Source: an uncultured Bacteroidota bacterium
GTDB taxonomy: Bacteria; Bacteroidota; Bacteroidia; Flavobacteriales; Flavobacteriaceae
DNA: 64,000 bases
Direction of reading: 5' to 3'
NCBI GenBank assembly: GCA_903861155.1
Contig: CAIOTL010000136.1
Span: 1 to 64,000, forward strand
Below the pieces are notes generated by a model. That model made no database searches and was not told the DNA's origin. It worked only from the letters and a program-made list of their open reading frames with translations. Shown here piece by piece: positions 38,693-48,465 of this stretch. The translations under genes were made by a program, and so were the position numbers. Numbering within the stretch: the stretch's first letter is position 1; every line of letters begins with the position of its first letter.

Positions 38693-40270
38693 ATGACACT
38701 ATATCAATGGTTTGTGTTTTTCTTGATGGTTCAAGTAATTCACTTTTTAGGAACTTGGAAATTATATGTAGCCGCCGGAAGAAAAAGCTGGGAAGCATCA
38801 ATTCCAGTGTATAATGCCATCGTTTTGATGAAGATAATTGGCCGCCCTAACTGGTGGACGCTTTTGCTTTTCATACCTATTATCAACCTGATTATGTTTC
38901 CGGTTATTTGGGTCGAAACCTTGAGAAGTTTCGGGAAAAGATCAAGTTTAGACACTTTTTTGGGAATAGTCACTTGTGGTTTATACATTATTTATGTCAA
39001 CTATACCCAGGAATTAAAACACGTTTCGGACAGAAGTTTGAACCCTGAAAACAAAACTGCCGATACGATAAACTCCTTGCTTTTTGCCGTTATCGTTGCT
39101 ACATTGGTGCACACTTATTTGATACAGCCTTACACAATTCCTTCCTCATCTTTGGAGAAATCCTTGTTGGTTGGTGACTTTTTATTCGTGAGCAAAATAA
39201 ACTATGGTCCGCGAGTTCCAATGACCACGGTGGCTTTGCCAATGGTTCACGATTCGATACCGTTTGCCAAAATAAAATCGTATTTAAGCTGGCCTGAACT
39301 ACCTTATTTTAGACTTCCCGGTTTCGAAAAAATAAAAAACAATGATATAGTCGTTTTCAACTGGCCAAGAGATACATTGTTTAATATGTATATTAAGGCT
39401 GACAAAAGATATGACAAGCCAGTTGATAAAAAAACAAATTATGTAAAACGTTGCGTGGGAATTGCTGGTGATAGTTTACAAATAAAAAATGGCATTGTTT
39501 TTATTAACGGAAAAGAATTGATTTTGCCGGAAAGAGCAAAACCACAATATTCCTATAAATTGGTTTTGGACGGCAAAACCCCTATCGATTTTGACTATCT
39601 TTTCAAGGATATGAATATTACCGATGGAATTAATTACGTGAGTAAACAAAAAGATACTATTGGCATAACAGCTCTTACATTTGCCAATGCCGAAAGGATG
39701 AAAAATGTCCCTGGAATTACGGCGGTAATTCGAGAAATTAGAAAAGGTCCAGAAGATGGTATTTTCCCAGATTTCCAGGATGGAAAACCATCAACTACAA
39801 ACAATTGGAGTTGTGATAACTTTGGTCCAATTTATATTCCGCAAGCAGGAAAAACAGTTGCTTTGAACAAAAAATCACTGCCTTTTTATAAAATAATTAT
39901 CACGGAATATGAAGAAAATAAATTAAAAATTGTTGGCAATGATATTTATGTAAACGATAAAATAACCACCACCTACACCTTCAAACAAAATTATTATTGG
40001 ATGATGGGAGACAACCGACATAATTCGTTGGACGCTCGTTATTTTGGTTATACTCCCGAAAATCATATCGTTGGGAAACCAGTATTCATCTGGATGAGTT
40101 GGGATACAAATGGCAAAGGAATGGGGAAGATTCGTTGGGAAAGATTGTTTACCACCGTTAGCGGAGAAGGACAACCACAATCCTATTTTAAATTGTTCCT
40201 TCTGGCATTGACTGCCTTTTTTGTTGGCGAATATTTTTGGAAAAAAAGAAAAGAGAAGAAAAACATCTAG
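38693..40270 (+). CDS. lepB: Signal peptidase I, long form (525 aa) with N-terminal multi-TM extension
   Basis: YTIPSSSLEKSLLVGDFLFVSKINYGPRVP, YVKRCVGIAGDSL, YWMMGDNRHNSLDARYFG. Confidence 0.93.
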   Translation: MTLYQWFVFFLMVQVIHFLGTWKLYVAAGRKSWEASIPVYNAIVLMKIIGRPNWWTLLLFIPIINLIMFPVIWVETLRSFGKRSSLDTFLGIVTCGLYIIYVNYTQELKHVSDRSLNPENKTADTINSLLFAVIVATLVHTYLIQPYTIPSSSLEKSLLVGDFLFVSKINYGPRVPMTTVALPMVHDSIPFAKIKSYLSWPELPYFRLPGFEKIKNNDIVVFNWPRDTLFNMYIKADKRYDKPVDKKTNYVKRCVGIAGDSLQIKNGIVFINGKELILPERAKPQYSYKLVLDGKTPIDFDYLFKDMNITDGINYVSKQKDTIGITALTFANAERMKNVPGITAVIREIRKGPEDGIFPDFQDGKPSTTNNWSCDNFGPIYIPQAGKTVALNKKSLPFYKIIITEYEENKLKIVGNDIYVNDKITTTYTFKQNYYWMMGDNRHNSLDARYFGYTPENHIVGKPVFIWMSWDTNGKGMGKIRWERLFTTVSGEGQPQSYFKLFLLALTAFFVGEYFWKKRKEKKNI

Positions 40271-40278
40271 TTAAAAAG

Positions 40279-40327
40279 GTTTAAAGTTTAAGGTCTGAAA
40301 TTATATCGACAACCTTAACCTTTAAAC
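40279..40327. repeat. 16-bp inverted repeat (one mismatch) between lepB and WbqC-like gene
   Basis: GTTTAAAGTTTAAGGT (40279-40294) / ACCTTAACCTTTAAAC (40312-40327). Confidence 0.65.
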
Positions 40328-40344
40328 TTTAAACAATTCAACAA

Positions 40345-40980
40345 ATGGACATCCTACTCCATCCCACCTACTTTCCTTCGATCAGCCATTTTGTGGAGAT
40401 GGCGCAGGGCAATGCAATCACGTTCGAAATAGAGGACAATTTTCAGAAGCAAACCAATCGCAACCGCACTTACATCTACAGTCCAAACGGAATTCAATTG
40501 TTAAATATTCCCGTAAAACATTCCGGCGAAAATCACCAAAAAACAAAAGATATCAAAATCGAGACCGATTTTAACTGGCAAAAACAGCATCTCAAATCAT
40601 TAGAAGCAGCCTACAGAAGTTCACCTTTTTTTGAATATTTTGAAGATGAAATTCATCCCATTTTCGAAAAAAAATATACTTTTTTAATGGACTTGAATTT
40701 TGAAACAATTGATTTTGTTTCGAAATGCCTGAGAATGAAATTGGACTATGGCACCACGACCGAATATTTTCAAGAAGTAGATTCAAAAACCATTTTGGAT
40801 TTTAGACATTTGGCAAACGGGAAAAAAGACGATTCACAATTTGAATCTTACACCCAGGTTTTTGGAGAAAAACACGGATTTTTGAACAATCTAAGTGTTC
40901 TGGACTTGTTGTTTAACGAAGGAAAATACGCTTTGGATTATTTGAAAAACCAGAAAAAAAATCATCAAATAAAGTTTTAA
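40345..40980 (+). CDS. WbqC-like family protein
   Basis: HPTYFPSISHFVEMAQ...QKQTNRNRTYIYSPNGIQLLNIPVKH; C-terminal variable region. Confidence 0.88.
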   Translation: MDILLHPTYFPSISHFVEMAQGNAITFEIEDNFQKQTNRNRTYIYSPNGIQLLNIPVKHSGENHQKTKDIKIETDFNWQKQHLKSLEAAYRSSPFFEYFEDEIHPIFEKKYTFLMDLNFETIDFVSKCLRMKLDYGTTTEYFQEVDSKTILDFRHLANGKKDDSQFESYTQVFGEKHGFLNNLSVLDLLFNEGKYALDYLKNQKKNHQIKF

Positions 40981-40986
40981 ACCGCC

Positions 40987-42033
40987 CTATTCCATTGATA
41001 ATTTTGCCATAATTGGATAATGGTCGGAATTCTCGAATTGAGAAAAACTTTCGAATTTCTTGACCGTCATTTTTTCGTCAGCAAAAATATAATCGATTCT
41101 GGCAGGGTAATACTTGAATTTATAAGTGGCTCCAAAACCATTTCCCGCTTCCTCGAAACTGTCTTTCAATGTTCCTTTTATGTTCCGGTAGACATATGAA
41201 AATGGGCTGTTATTCATATCGCCACAAATAATAATGGGATATTTACATTCCTTTTTATGTTCTTTTATTATCTCGGCTTGTTGCTGTTGTTTTTTGAAAG
41301 CCTTGCTTATTCTATGCAAAAGCCGCTCCGATTTCCCTTGATTGATGGCTTCGATATTGTCATTTATTTCGGTGACATCCGGCGAAATTTTTATCGACTG
41401 CAAGTGCATATTGTAAACCCTGATAATATCTTTTCCCATTTTAATGTCGGCAAAAACAACATTATTGTTCGAGTCTGGAAACTCGATATGTCCTTGGTCA
41501 ATGATGGGAAACTTAGAGAAAATTGCCTGACCTGTTTTGATTTTAACTCCTTCCATAAAAATATAACGGTGAGGATACACTTTCAAATCAATATGCGCGG
41601 AATTTGAATATTCCTGGATGCACAGAATATCAGGATTTTTATCATTGATAAAAGCAAGAATATTCTCTGGAACATCCTCGCGATTTAACCATCTGAAAAC
41701 ATTGAACAAACGCACATTATAACTCATCACGACAAAATCTTTATCGTCGTTGGGATAATCTTTGGTCGAAAATTTATAGAATTTATTAATGAAAGTGATC
41801 CCCATCAGAAGCAGCAAACCAGACAAAATCATTCGTTTCTTGAATTGAACTGCCCAGTAAATGAAAAACAACGTATTCAATATAAAAAAAAGTGGCATAA
41901 ACAGGGTAAGCACCGACAAAAGAGGGAAAAGTTTCGGCGCCAAAAATGGCAAAACATAAGCAATGAATGTCGATACAGTAAGTACTATATTCAAAAGAAA
42001 CATTCCTTTATTAAACCAAGAAAGGTTTTTCAT
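40987..42033 (-). CDS. Endonuclease/exonuclease/phosphatase family protein with N-terminal TM segments
   Basis: VMSYNVRLFN, DILCIQEYS, IICGDMNNSPFSYVYR, RIDYIFADE, SDHYPIMAKL. Confidence 0.93.
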   Translation of the reverse strand: MKNLSWFNKGMFLLNIVLTVSTFIAYVLPFLAPKLFPLLSVLTLFMPLFFILNTLFFIYWAVQFKKRMILSGLLLLMGITFINKFYKFSTKDYPNDDKDFVVMSYNVRLFNVFRWLNREDVPENILAFINDKNPDILCIQEYSNSAHIDLKVYPHRYIFMEGVKIKTGQAIFSKFPIIDQGHIEFPDSNNNVVFADIKMGKDIIRVYNMHLQSIKISPDVTEINDNIEAINQGKSERLLHRISKAFKKQQQQAEIIKEHKKECKYPIIICGDMNNSPFSYVYRNIKGTLKDSFEEAGNGFGATYKFKYYPARIDYIFADEKMTVKKFESFSQFENSDHYPIMAKLSME

Positions 42034-42072
42034 ATCCTTAAAATTTCATTGATTAAAACTGCGGAAAGACAC

Positions 42073-42942
42073 TTATTTCCCTGCCTTAAACAAAAATTCT
42101 TTTTCTTCTTTTGTCAAACAATCGTAACCTGATTTACTGATTTTATCCAATATTTCATCAATTTGTTGTTGCGTTTTGTCCTTTGTAATTATTTTTGAAG
42201 TAGTTAGTTTTGCTACTGGCTTTTTGTAATTTTTATGCACCTTTTTGAACGGAGTAGACTTGGATTTCCCAAACAAATTAACGAAAAATTCGATTAAGTT
42301 TGAAAATATTTTGCTCAAATCGGTACCGTTTTCGAGCAATTTAATAAATCCAAAACCAAAAAAAGCACCTGCCAAATGAGCGATGTGTCCACCGGTATTT
42401 TCAATGCGAATTTGCATCAGGTCAATGATAATAATTACAAGTGTAATGTGCCAAAGTTTCACGTTTCCGATGAGCAACAACCGCACATTCATCAAGGGCT
42501 GATAGGTTGTTGTGGCTACTAAAATTGCCATAATCGCCGCCGATGCGCCAACAATGGAAGCACCTAAATTCAGGAAATAATAGCCTAAAACAAATGCAAT
42601 TCCCGCAAATATTGAACTCAAAATATACAATCCCAGCAATTGTTTTTGGGAGAAAAAAGTAAGGAATAATGTGCTCGAAAAATTCAAGACAATCATATTG
42701 AAAAAGATGTGTCCGAAACCATCATGAAAAAAAGCATACGTCAAGAGCGTCCAAGGTTTTGTGATAAAAACCGAAGGATCCGATGACAAGGCAATCCAGT
42801 TGGGGAAATCAAAAGCACCAACCCTGAATTGGTAGAATAAAACCAATGAAACCAGAAAGCAAGCCACATTCCAGTAAATCAACTTTTGGGCCATTCCTCC
42901 TAATTTATACTGCATTTTCAAATCATCAATAATACTACTCAT
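42073..42942 (-). CDS. Rhomboid family intramembrane serine protease
   Basis: HDGFGHIFFNMIVLNFSS, GASAAIMAILVA, GGHIAHLAGAFFGF; soluble C-terminal extension. Confidence 0.9.
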   Translation of the reverse strand: MSSIIDDLKMQYKLGGMAQKLIYWNVACFLVSLVLFYQFRVGAFDFPNWIALSSDPSVFITKPWTLLTYAFFHDGFGHIFFNMIVLNFSSTLFLTFFSQKQLLGLYILSSIFAGIAFVLGYYFLNLGASIVGASAAIMAILVATTTYQPLMNVRLLLIGNVKLWHITLVIIIIDLMQIRIENTGGHIAHLAGAFFGFGFIKLLENGTDLSKIFSNLIEFFVNLFGKSKSTPFKKVHKNYKKPVAKLTTSKIITKDKTQQQIDEILDKISKSGYDCLTKEEKEFLFKAGK

Positions 42943-43019
42943 TTCTATTTACGATTTAAGATTTAGGATTTTTCGCCCCTTTTAAACTGCTTCTGCAAAC
43001 TAAAATCTGTCATCTGGGT

Positions 43020-43766
43020 TTAATTCCAACGATTGCTGTTAAACTGGTTTTTCTTCCAGTACCACATAATGGCAAAACCAAATACCGCGCCACCTACGTG
43101 GGCAAAATGTGCTATTCCTGGCCCTCCAAAAAGAGATGCGCCAGATATTCCCATATACAAATCGACCAAAACCAATCCCGGCACAAAATATTTGGCTTTT
43201 ATTGGAACCGGAATAAACATCAAAGCCAATTCAGCATTGGGAAACATGAATGCAAAAGCCACGATGGTTCCATAAATTGCTCCCGAAGCGCCAACCACCG
43301 AACCAAGATAAGCCGAAGTGAAATTTTGAAAATCAGAAACCGACAAAAGTTCTTGCCATTTAGTATTTATTTTACCTTCGCTTAAAACTTGCAAAATTTC
43401 CGCCTTTGGAAATCCATTGGCCAAAAGAGTATTTAAACCCTCTTGGAAATAATAATAATTTATGGCCGTATTCATTAATGCCGCTCCCAATCCGCAGGAA
43501 ATATAAAAAAAAAGAAATTTTTTACCTCCCCAAAAATGTTCCAGAGCAGATCCAAACGAATACAAGGCAAACATATTAAAAGCAATATGCATAAAACCGC
43601 CGTGCATAAACATATGCGTGATGGGCTGCCAAGCGTGGAAATCTGGATTTTCTGGGAAATAAAGTGCCAAAAATTTATAGGCTACATCTCCCGATACGAG
43701 TGTTCCAATAAAAAAAAGGACATTAATAATCAGTAGTTGTTTAACAACCGGCGTGATATTCATCAT
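43020..43766 (-). CDS. Rhomboid family intramembrane serine protease
   Basis: HGGFMHIAFNMFALYSFG, GASGAIYG, IAHFAHVGGAVFGF. Confidence 0.94.
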   Translation of the reverse strand: MMNITPVVKQLLIINVLFFIGTLVSGDVAYKFLALYFPENPDFHAWQPITHMFMHGGFMHIAFNMFALYSFGSALEHFWGGKKFLFFYISCGLGAALMNTAINYYYFQEGLNTLLANGFPKAEILQVLSEGKINTKWQELLSVSDFQNFTSAYLGSVVGASGAIYGTIVAFAFMFPNAELALMFIPVPIKAKYFVPGLVLVDLYMGISGASLFGGPGIAHFAHVGGAVFGFAIMWYWKKNQFNSNRWN

Positions 43767-45607
43767 AGTGCAAATTTTTTGTCTAAATCTTCCACACGCA
43801 TCGTGATGAAAGTGGGTTTTTGAAATGGGGAAACATTGGGATCTTTACAGGCAAAAAGTCCGTTTACCAAATTTTCTTGCTCTTTTTGTGTTAAATAGGT
43901 TCCTGTTTTTACCGCCAAACTTCGTGCCATAGATTTGGCAATCGTGTCGTTCTGGCTAAAACTACTTTCAGGAATCCCGTCCTGCAAATCGCTTAATAAT
44001 TGTTCCAAAACCTGTGAAGCCTCGCTTTCCGAAACATTTGCTGGCAATCCGGAAATGACGACACTGTCTTCGTTGGTTTCCTCGAAAACAAAACCTGTGT
44101 TAGTTAATGACGGTTTTAATTCGGTTATCAATTGCATTTCGCCACTCGAAAAATACAAATGCAGTGGAAACAACAATTGCTGGCTTGACGCCAAATTGAC
44201 GGTGATATTCGTGAGAAATTGCTCGTACAAAATCCGCTGATGCGCCCGATTTTGGTCCACGATGATCATCCCGGATTTTATGGGATTGACGATATATTTT
44301 TTGTGGATTTGGTGCGTTTTATGAACCGCTTGCTCCACTTCCTCATTATTGAACAACGATGAAGTCACTTCATCATTTTCGAATATCATCGTTCCTAGTT
44401 CTTCCGAATCCTGCTTTAGTCCCACATACAAACTTTCCCAGTTGGCGGCAACTTCCGGTTTTCTGTAATTCGTAAAATGTTTATTCGGTATATCTTCTTC
44501 AGAAAAAGGATTGAAATTGCCGTCAACCTGGATTGTTGGTGTGGTGCTTTCCAAATTTTTATAATGGTATGGCGTATCCAAATTGGCGTCGCGTTCGAAA
44601 TCCAAAACGGGTGCGACATTAAATTGTCCCAAACTATGTTTTATCGATGAGCGCAAAATCGCATACAAAGCCGATTCATCATCAAACTTGATCTCAGTTT
44701 TTGTGGGATGAATATTGATATCAATGGTGTTTGGCGGCACGGTCAAATACAAAAAATAACTCGGTTGTGTGCCGTCTTTCAAAATTCCGTCGTAAGCTGC
44801 CATTACGGCGTGGTGCAAATAACCACTTTTTATAAAACGATCATTGACAAAGAAAAACTGTTCACCACGGTTTTTTTTGGCAAACTCCGGTTTACACACG
44901 AAACCTTGAATGCTCACAATTTCGGTTTCTTCGTTAACGGGCACCAGTTTTTCATTGGTTTTACCTGAAAAAACATTGACGATGCGCTGCCTCAAACTCG
45001 AAGGATGCAAATTAAACATTTCGCTTCCGTTATGGTAAAAAGTAAAATATAGTTGCGGGTGCGCCAATGCCACGCGATGAAATTCATCAATGATATGACG
45101 GTATTCAACCGTATCCGACTTCAAAAAATTGCGACGTGCTGGAATGTTGAAAAACAAGTTTTTAACGCCAAACGAGGTTCCTTTTGACAAGACAGCCACG
45201 TCTTGCGAGACAAACTTACTGCCTTCAATGACAATATGGATTCCCAGTTCTTCTTGATCTTGTTTAGTTTTCATTTCCACATGGGCAATGGCGGCAATCG
45301 ACGCCAATGCTTCTCCGCGAAAACCTTTGGTATGCAAGGAAAATAAATCTTCGGCCTGACGAATTTTCGAAGTTGCGTGACGCTCAAAACACAAACGTGC
45401 ATCGGTGACGCTCATTCCAAGTCCGTTATCAATTACTTGAACCAAAGATTTTCCGGCATCTTTCAGTATTAACTTAATATCGTTTGCCCCGGCATCAACG
45501 GCATTCTCCAATAATTCCTTTACAACCGAAGCAGGTCGCTGAACGACTTCGCCAGCAGCAATTTGATTGGCAACATGATCGGGAAGTAATTGAATGATAC
45601 TCGGCAT
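43763..45607 (-). CDS. mutL: DNA mismatch repair protein MutL
   Basis: IQLLPDHVANQIAAGEVVQRPASVVKELLENAVDAGA, GFRGEALASIAAIA, TKGTSFGVKNLFFNIPARRNFLK-type region. Start taken at Met 45607. Confidence 0.96.
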   Translation of the reverse strand: MPSIIQLLPDHVANQIAAGEVVQRPASVVKELLENAVDAGANDIKLILKDAGKSLVQVIDNGLGMSVTDARLCFERHATSKIRQAEDLFSLHTKGFRGEALASIAAIAHVEMKTKQDQEELGIHIVIEGSKFVSQDVAVLSKGTSFGVKNLFFNIPARRNFLKSDTVEYRHIIDEFHRVALAHPQLYFTFYHNGSEMFNLHPSSLRQRIVNVFSGKTNEKLVPVNEETEIVSIQGFVCKPEFAKKNRGEQFFFVNDRFIKSGYLHHAVMAAYDGILKDGTQPSYFLYLTVPPNTIDINIHPTKTEIKFDDESALYAILRSSIKHSLGQFNVAPVLDFERDANLDTPYHYKNLESTTPTIQVDGNFNPFSEEDIPNKHFTNYRKPEVAANWESLYVGLKQDSEELGTMIFENDEVTSSLFNNEEVEQAVHKTHQIHKKYIVNPIKSGMIIVDQNRAHQRILYEQFLTNITVNLASSQQLLFPLHLYFSSGEMQLITELKPSLTNTGFVFEETNEDSVVISGLPANVSESEASQVLEQLLSDLQDGIPESSFSQNDTIAKSMARSLAVKTGTYLTQKEQENLVNGLFACKDPNVSPFQKPTFITMRVEDLDKKFAL

Positions 45608-45783
45608 TTTTACTGTTTCGAATTTTGATTTTGAGTTTTGGGTTTTGAGTTTTGGTTTTGAATCCAAAACGTACAAATTTAGGAAATTTCTATTGGGTTT
45701 TATAGTTTAGTTATTCACAAAAAAACAAAAAACCTATACTATCAACTGAATAATATAGGTAATGAATTGTGCATTTTTGTTTT

Positions 45784-46353
45784 TTATTCTTCTATCATTG
45801 TCAAACCTTCGATTTGCAATGGCCCAGTCGACAATAATTGTTGATTTTTAAATTGGTGATTGAAAGAAGCTTGATGCCTTAGATACGCCATTTTAATGGC
45901 GGCGATTGCGGCCTCGGTTCCCTTGTTTCCGTGTTTTCCACCACTTCTGTCGATGGATTGTTGCATCGTATTATCAGTCAAAACACAAAAAATTACAGGA
46001 ACATCGGTTTCTACGTTCAAGTCTTTTATTCCTTGTGAAACCGCTTCGCATACAAAATCAAAATGTTTGGTTTCTCCCTGGATTACGCAACCAATGGCAA
46101 TTACGGCATCGACATTCTGGGTTTGCAACATTTTTTTCGCACCGTAAACCAGCTCAAAACTTCCAGGAACATTCCAGCGAATGATGTGTTCCGATGACAC
46201 TTCATTGTCCAAAAGTCCCTTGACAGCACCAAAACAAAGCCCTTCGGTTATGGTGTCATTCCAATCAGAAACAACAATCCCAAACCGAAAATTTTTTGCG
46301 TTTGGGATTGAATTTTTATCGTATTCAGATAAGTTTTTATTTATAGTTGCCAT
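45784..46353 (-). CDS. ribH: 6,7-dimethyl-8-ribityllumazine synthase
   Basis: FGIVVSDWNDTITEGL, VPGSFELVYGAKKM, AIGCVIQGETKHFDFVCEAVSQGI, GGKHGNKGTEAAIAAI. Confidence 0.96.
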   Translation of the reverse strand: MATINKNLSEYDKNSIPNAKNFRFGIVVSDWNDTITEGLCFGAVKGLLDNEVSSEHIIRWNVPGSFELVYGAKKMLQTQNVDAVIAIGCVIQGETKHFDFVCEAVSQGIKDLNVETDVPVIFCVLTDNTMQQSIDRSGGKHGNKGTEAAIAAIKMAYLRHQASFNHQFKNQQLLSTGPLQIEGLTMIEE

Positions 46354-46421
46354 TGTTTTTAGGAATAAAAATTCAGAATTAAAAGTATAAAGTTACCAAA
46401 TCTAAATGTATAATCCTAAAA

Positions 46422-47195
46422 TTACTGTGCCAATCCTATCAAGACTTCCACCGAAGCAGCTTCTGGAGAGGCATCAAAATTGTCCTTGATATCAGTGAAA
46501 TACTTAAGCGCTTCTGCTTTATTTCCTAATACTAAAGCGGTTTTTCCAGCTTTCAACAAGAAACGGGGCGTAGTAAAATCATTTTTATTGGCTTCAGCAG
46601 CTTTTAAATAATTTTCCAAAGCTTCTTTTGGCTGGTTATTTTGAGAATAAGCATCCCCTATTGCTCCTTTTGCCAAAGCACTTAAAACAACATCGTCTGA
46701 TTTGAATTTCCCAAAAGAAGCAATCGATTCAGTATATTTTCCGGTGTTCAAATAAGCAAATCCAGCATAATAATTAGCCAGATTTCCGGCATCGGTTCCA
46801 GAATATTCATCAGCAATTTTAATAAAACCAAATTTGCCTTCAGATCCGTTCAATGATAATTTATATAATGAATCGCTGGCAACTCCATCGATGGCTTTTT
46901 GAAAGTTTTGTTGTGCTACAAACATTTCGTTTGCCGCTTCATCCTGTTTTGGTGCAGCAATAAATTTTTCGTAAGCCAAATACCCTATGGTAGCCAAAGC
47001 AACTACTGTTACAAATCCAATAATAATATTTTGATTTCTGGCTACAAAATCTTCGGTTTTAGAAGCTGTGGCGTCCAGTGTAGAGAAAACACCAGCCGTT
47101 GCGCTGTTTTTTTCAATAACTTTAATGTCCTCGGTAACTTCTTTTACTTCTTTTTCCTTTGCTGGTTTATATCCTCTTTTATTATAAGTTGCCAT
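46422..47195 (-). CDS. TPR protein with single TM segment (YfgM-like architecture)
   Basis: Cytoplasmic N-terminus, TM IIIGFVTVVALATIGYLAYEKF, then TPR repeats. Confidence 0.85.
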   Translation of the reverse strand: MATYNKRGYKPAKEKEVKEVTEDIKVIEKNSATAGVFSTLDATASKTEDFVARNQNIIIGFVTVVALATIGYLAYEKFIAAPKQDEAANEMFVAQQNFQKAIDGVASDSLYKLSLNGSEGKFGFIKIADEYSGTDAGNLANYYAGFAYLNTGKYTESIASFGKFKSDDVVLSALAKGAIGDAYSQNNQPKEALENYLKAAEANKNDFTTPRFLLKAGKTALVLGNKAEALKYFTDIKDNFDASPEAASVEVLIGLAQ

Positions 47196-47341
47196 TTAAA
47201 TATTAAATTTTAGTGAATCGCAAAAATATAATATTTATTCAAATCTAAAACCTCTTTTATCGATATTTTTCAATAATTTGCACCCACTTAAAAAAAAATG
47301 CACCGAAAAAGGAAAATTCTCAATCCTAGCAAGCTTTACCA

Positions 47342-48421
47342 ATGTATTTAAAAAACATTTCCTTATTCAATTACAAGAACTTTTCCGAGGCAAGTTTCGA
47401 ATTTGTGTCCAAAATAAATTGTTTTGTAGGCAAAAACGGAATTGGAAAGACCAATGTGCTTGATGCCATCTACCATTTATCCTACGGAAAAAGTTATTTC
47501 AATCCACAAACTATCCAAAATATAAAACACCACGAAGAATTTTTCGTGATTGACGGCGAATTTGAAATCAATGAAAGAAACGAACAAATCATTTGTAGCC
47601 TTAAAAAAGGACAGAAAAAAATTCTGAAACGCAATGGAAAAACCTACGATAAATTTTCTGAGCACGTTGGGTTCATTCCTTTGGTTATTATCTCGCCTGG
47701 CGATAGAGATTTGATTATTGAAGGCAGCGAAACCCGAAGGAAATTTATGGACAGTGTGATTTCGCAATTGGATTCCCAATACTTGAAGCAACTCATTCAA
47801 TACCAAAAAGTAATGAACCAACGTAATGCTTTGTTGAAATATTTTGCACTGAATTATGTTTTCGAAAACGACACACTTTCCATCTACAATGAACAACTCG
47901 ACAGTTTCGGAAAATACATTTTCGAAAAAAGGAAAGAATTCATCGAACAGTTTATTCCTATTTTCAATACACACCATCAAGCCATAACTGGCTCGCAGGA
48001 AACGGTCCAATTGGTTTATGAAAGTCATTTATTCGAAAATGATTTACTGACGCTTTTACAGGAAAAAATTAATAAAGACAGGGCTTTGCATTACACCAGC
48101 ATGGGAATTCATAAAGACGATTTATCCTTCGAAATCGACAATTACCCAATAAAGAAATTTGGCTCGCAAGGCCAACAAAAGTCATTTTTGATTGCGTTGA
48201 AATTGGCGCAATTTGAATTTTTGAAAACCCAAAGTGGTTTTAAACCTATTTTGCTCTTTGATGACATTTTCGACAAATTAGACGAAAGTAGGGTTGCCAA
48301 AATAATCGGAATGGTCAACAGCGACAAATTTGGACAAATTTTCATAACGGACACGCATCCGGAACGCACCGAAAAAATTGTGAAATCGACCCATCAAACT
48401 TACAAGATATTTAATCTGTGA
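47342..48421 (+). CDS. recF: DNA replication/repair protein RecF
   Basis: [82 protein letters not shown]. Confidence 0.95.
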   Translation: MYLKNISLFNYKNFSEASFEFVSKINCFVGKNGIGKTNVLDAIYHLSYGKSYFNPQTIQNIKHHEEFFVIDGEFEINERNEQIICSLKKGQKKILKRNGKTYDKFSEHVGFIPLVIISPGDRDLIIEGSETRRKFMDSVISQLDSQYLKQLIQYQKVMNQRNALLKYFALNYVFENDTLSIYNEQLDSFGKYIFEKRKEFIEQFIPIFNTHHQAITGSQETVQLVYESHLFENDLLTLLQEKINKDRALHYTSMGIHKDDLSFEIDNYPIKKFGSQGQQKSFLIALKLAQFEFLKTQSGFKPILLFDDIFDKLDESRVAKIIGMVNSDKFGQIFITDTHPERTEKIVKSTHQTYKIFNL

Positions 48422-48465
48422 TTTATCGATAATTAGTATATTTACTTGACTTTAAATCCCTTAAA

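Noticed and set aside
45630-45665. G/T-rich repeats (ttttgagttttgggttttgag) upstream of mutL as a functional element
   Set aside because: Simple low-complexity sequence; no structure or repeat partner could be supported beyond composition.
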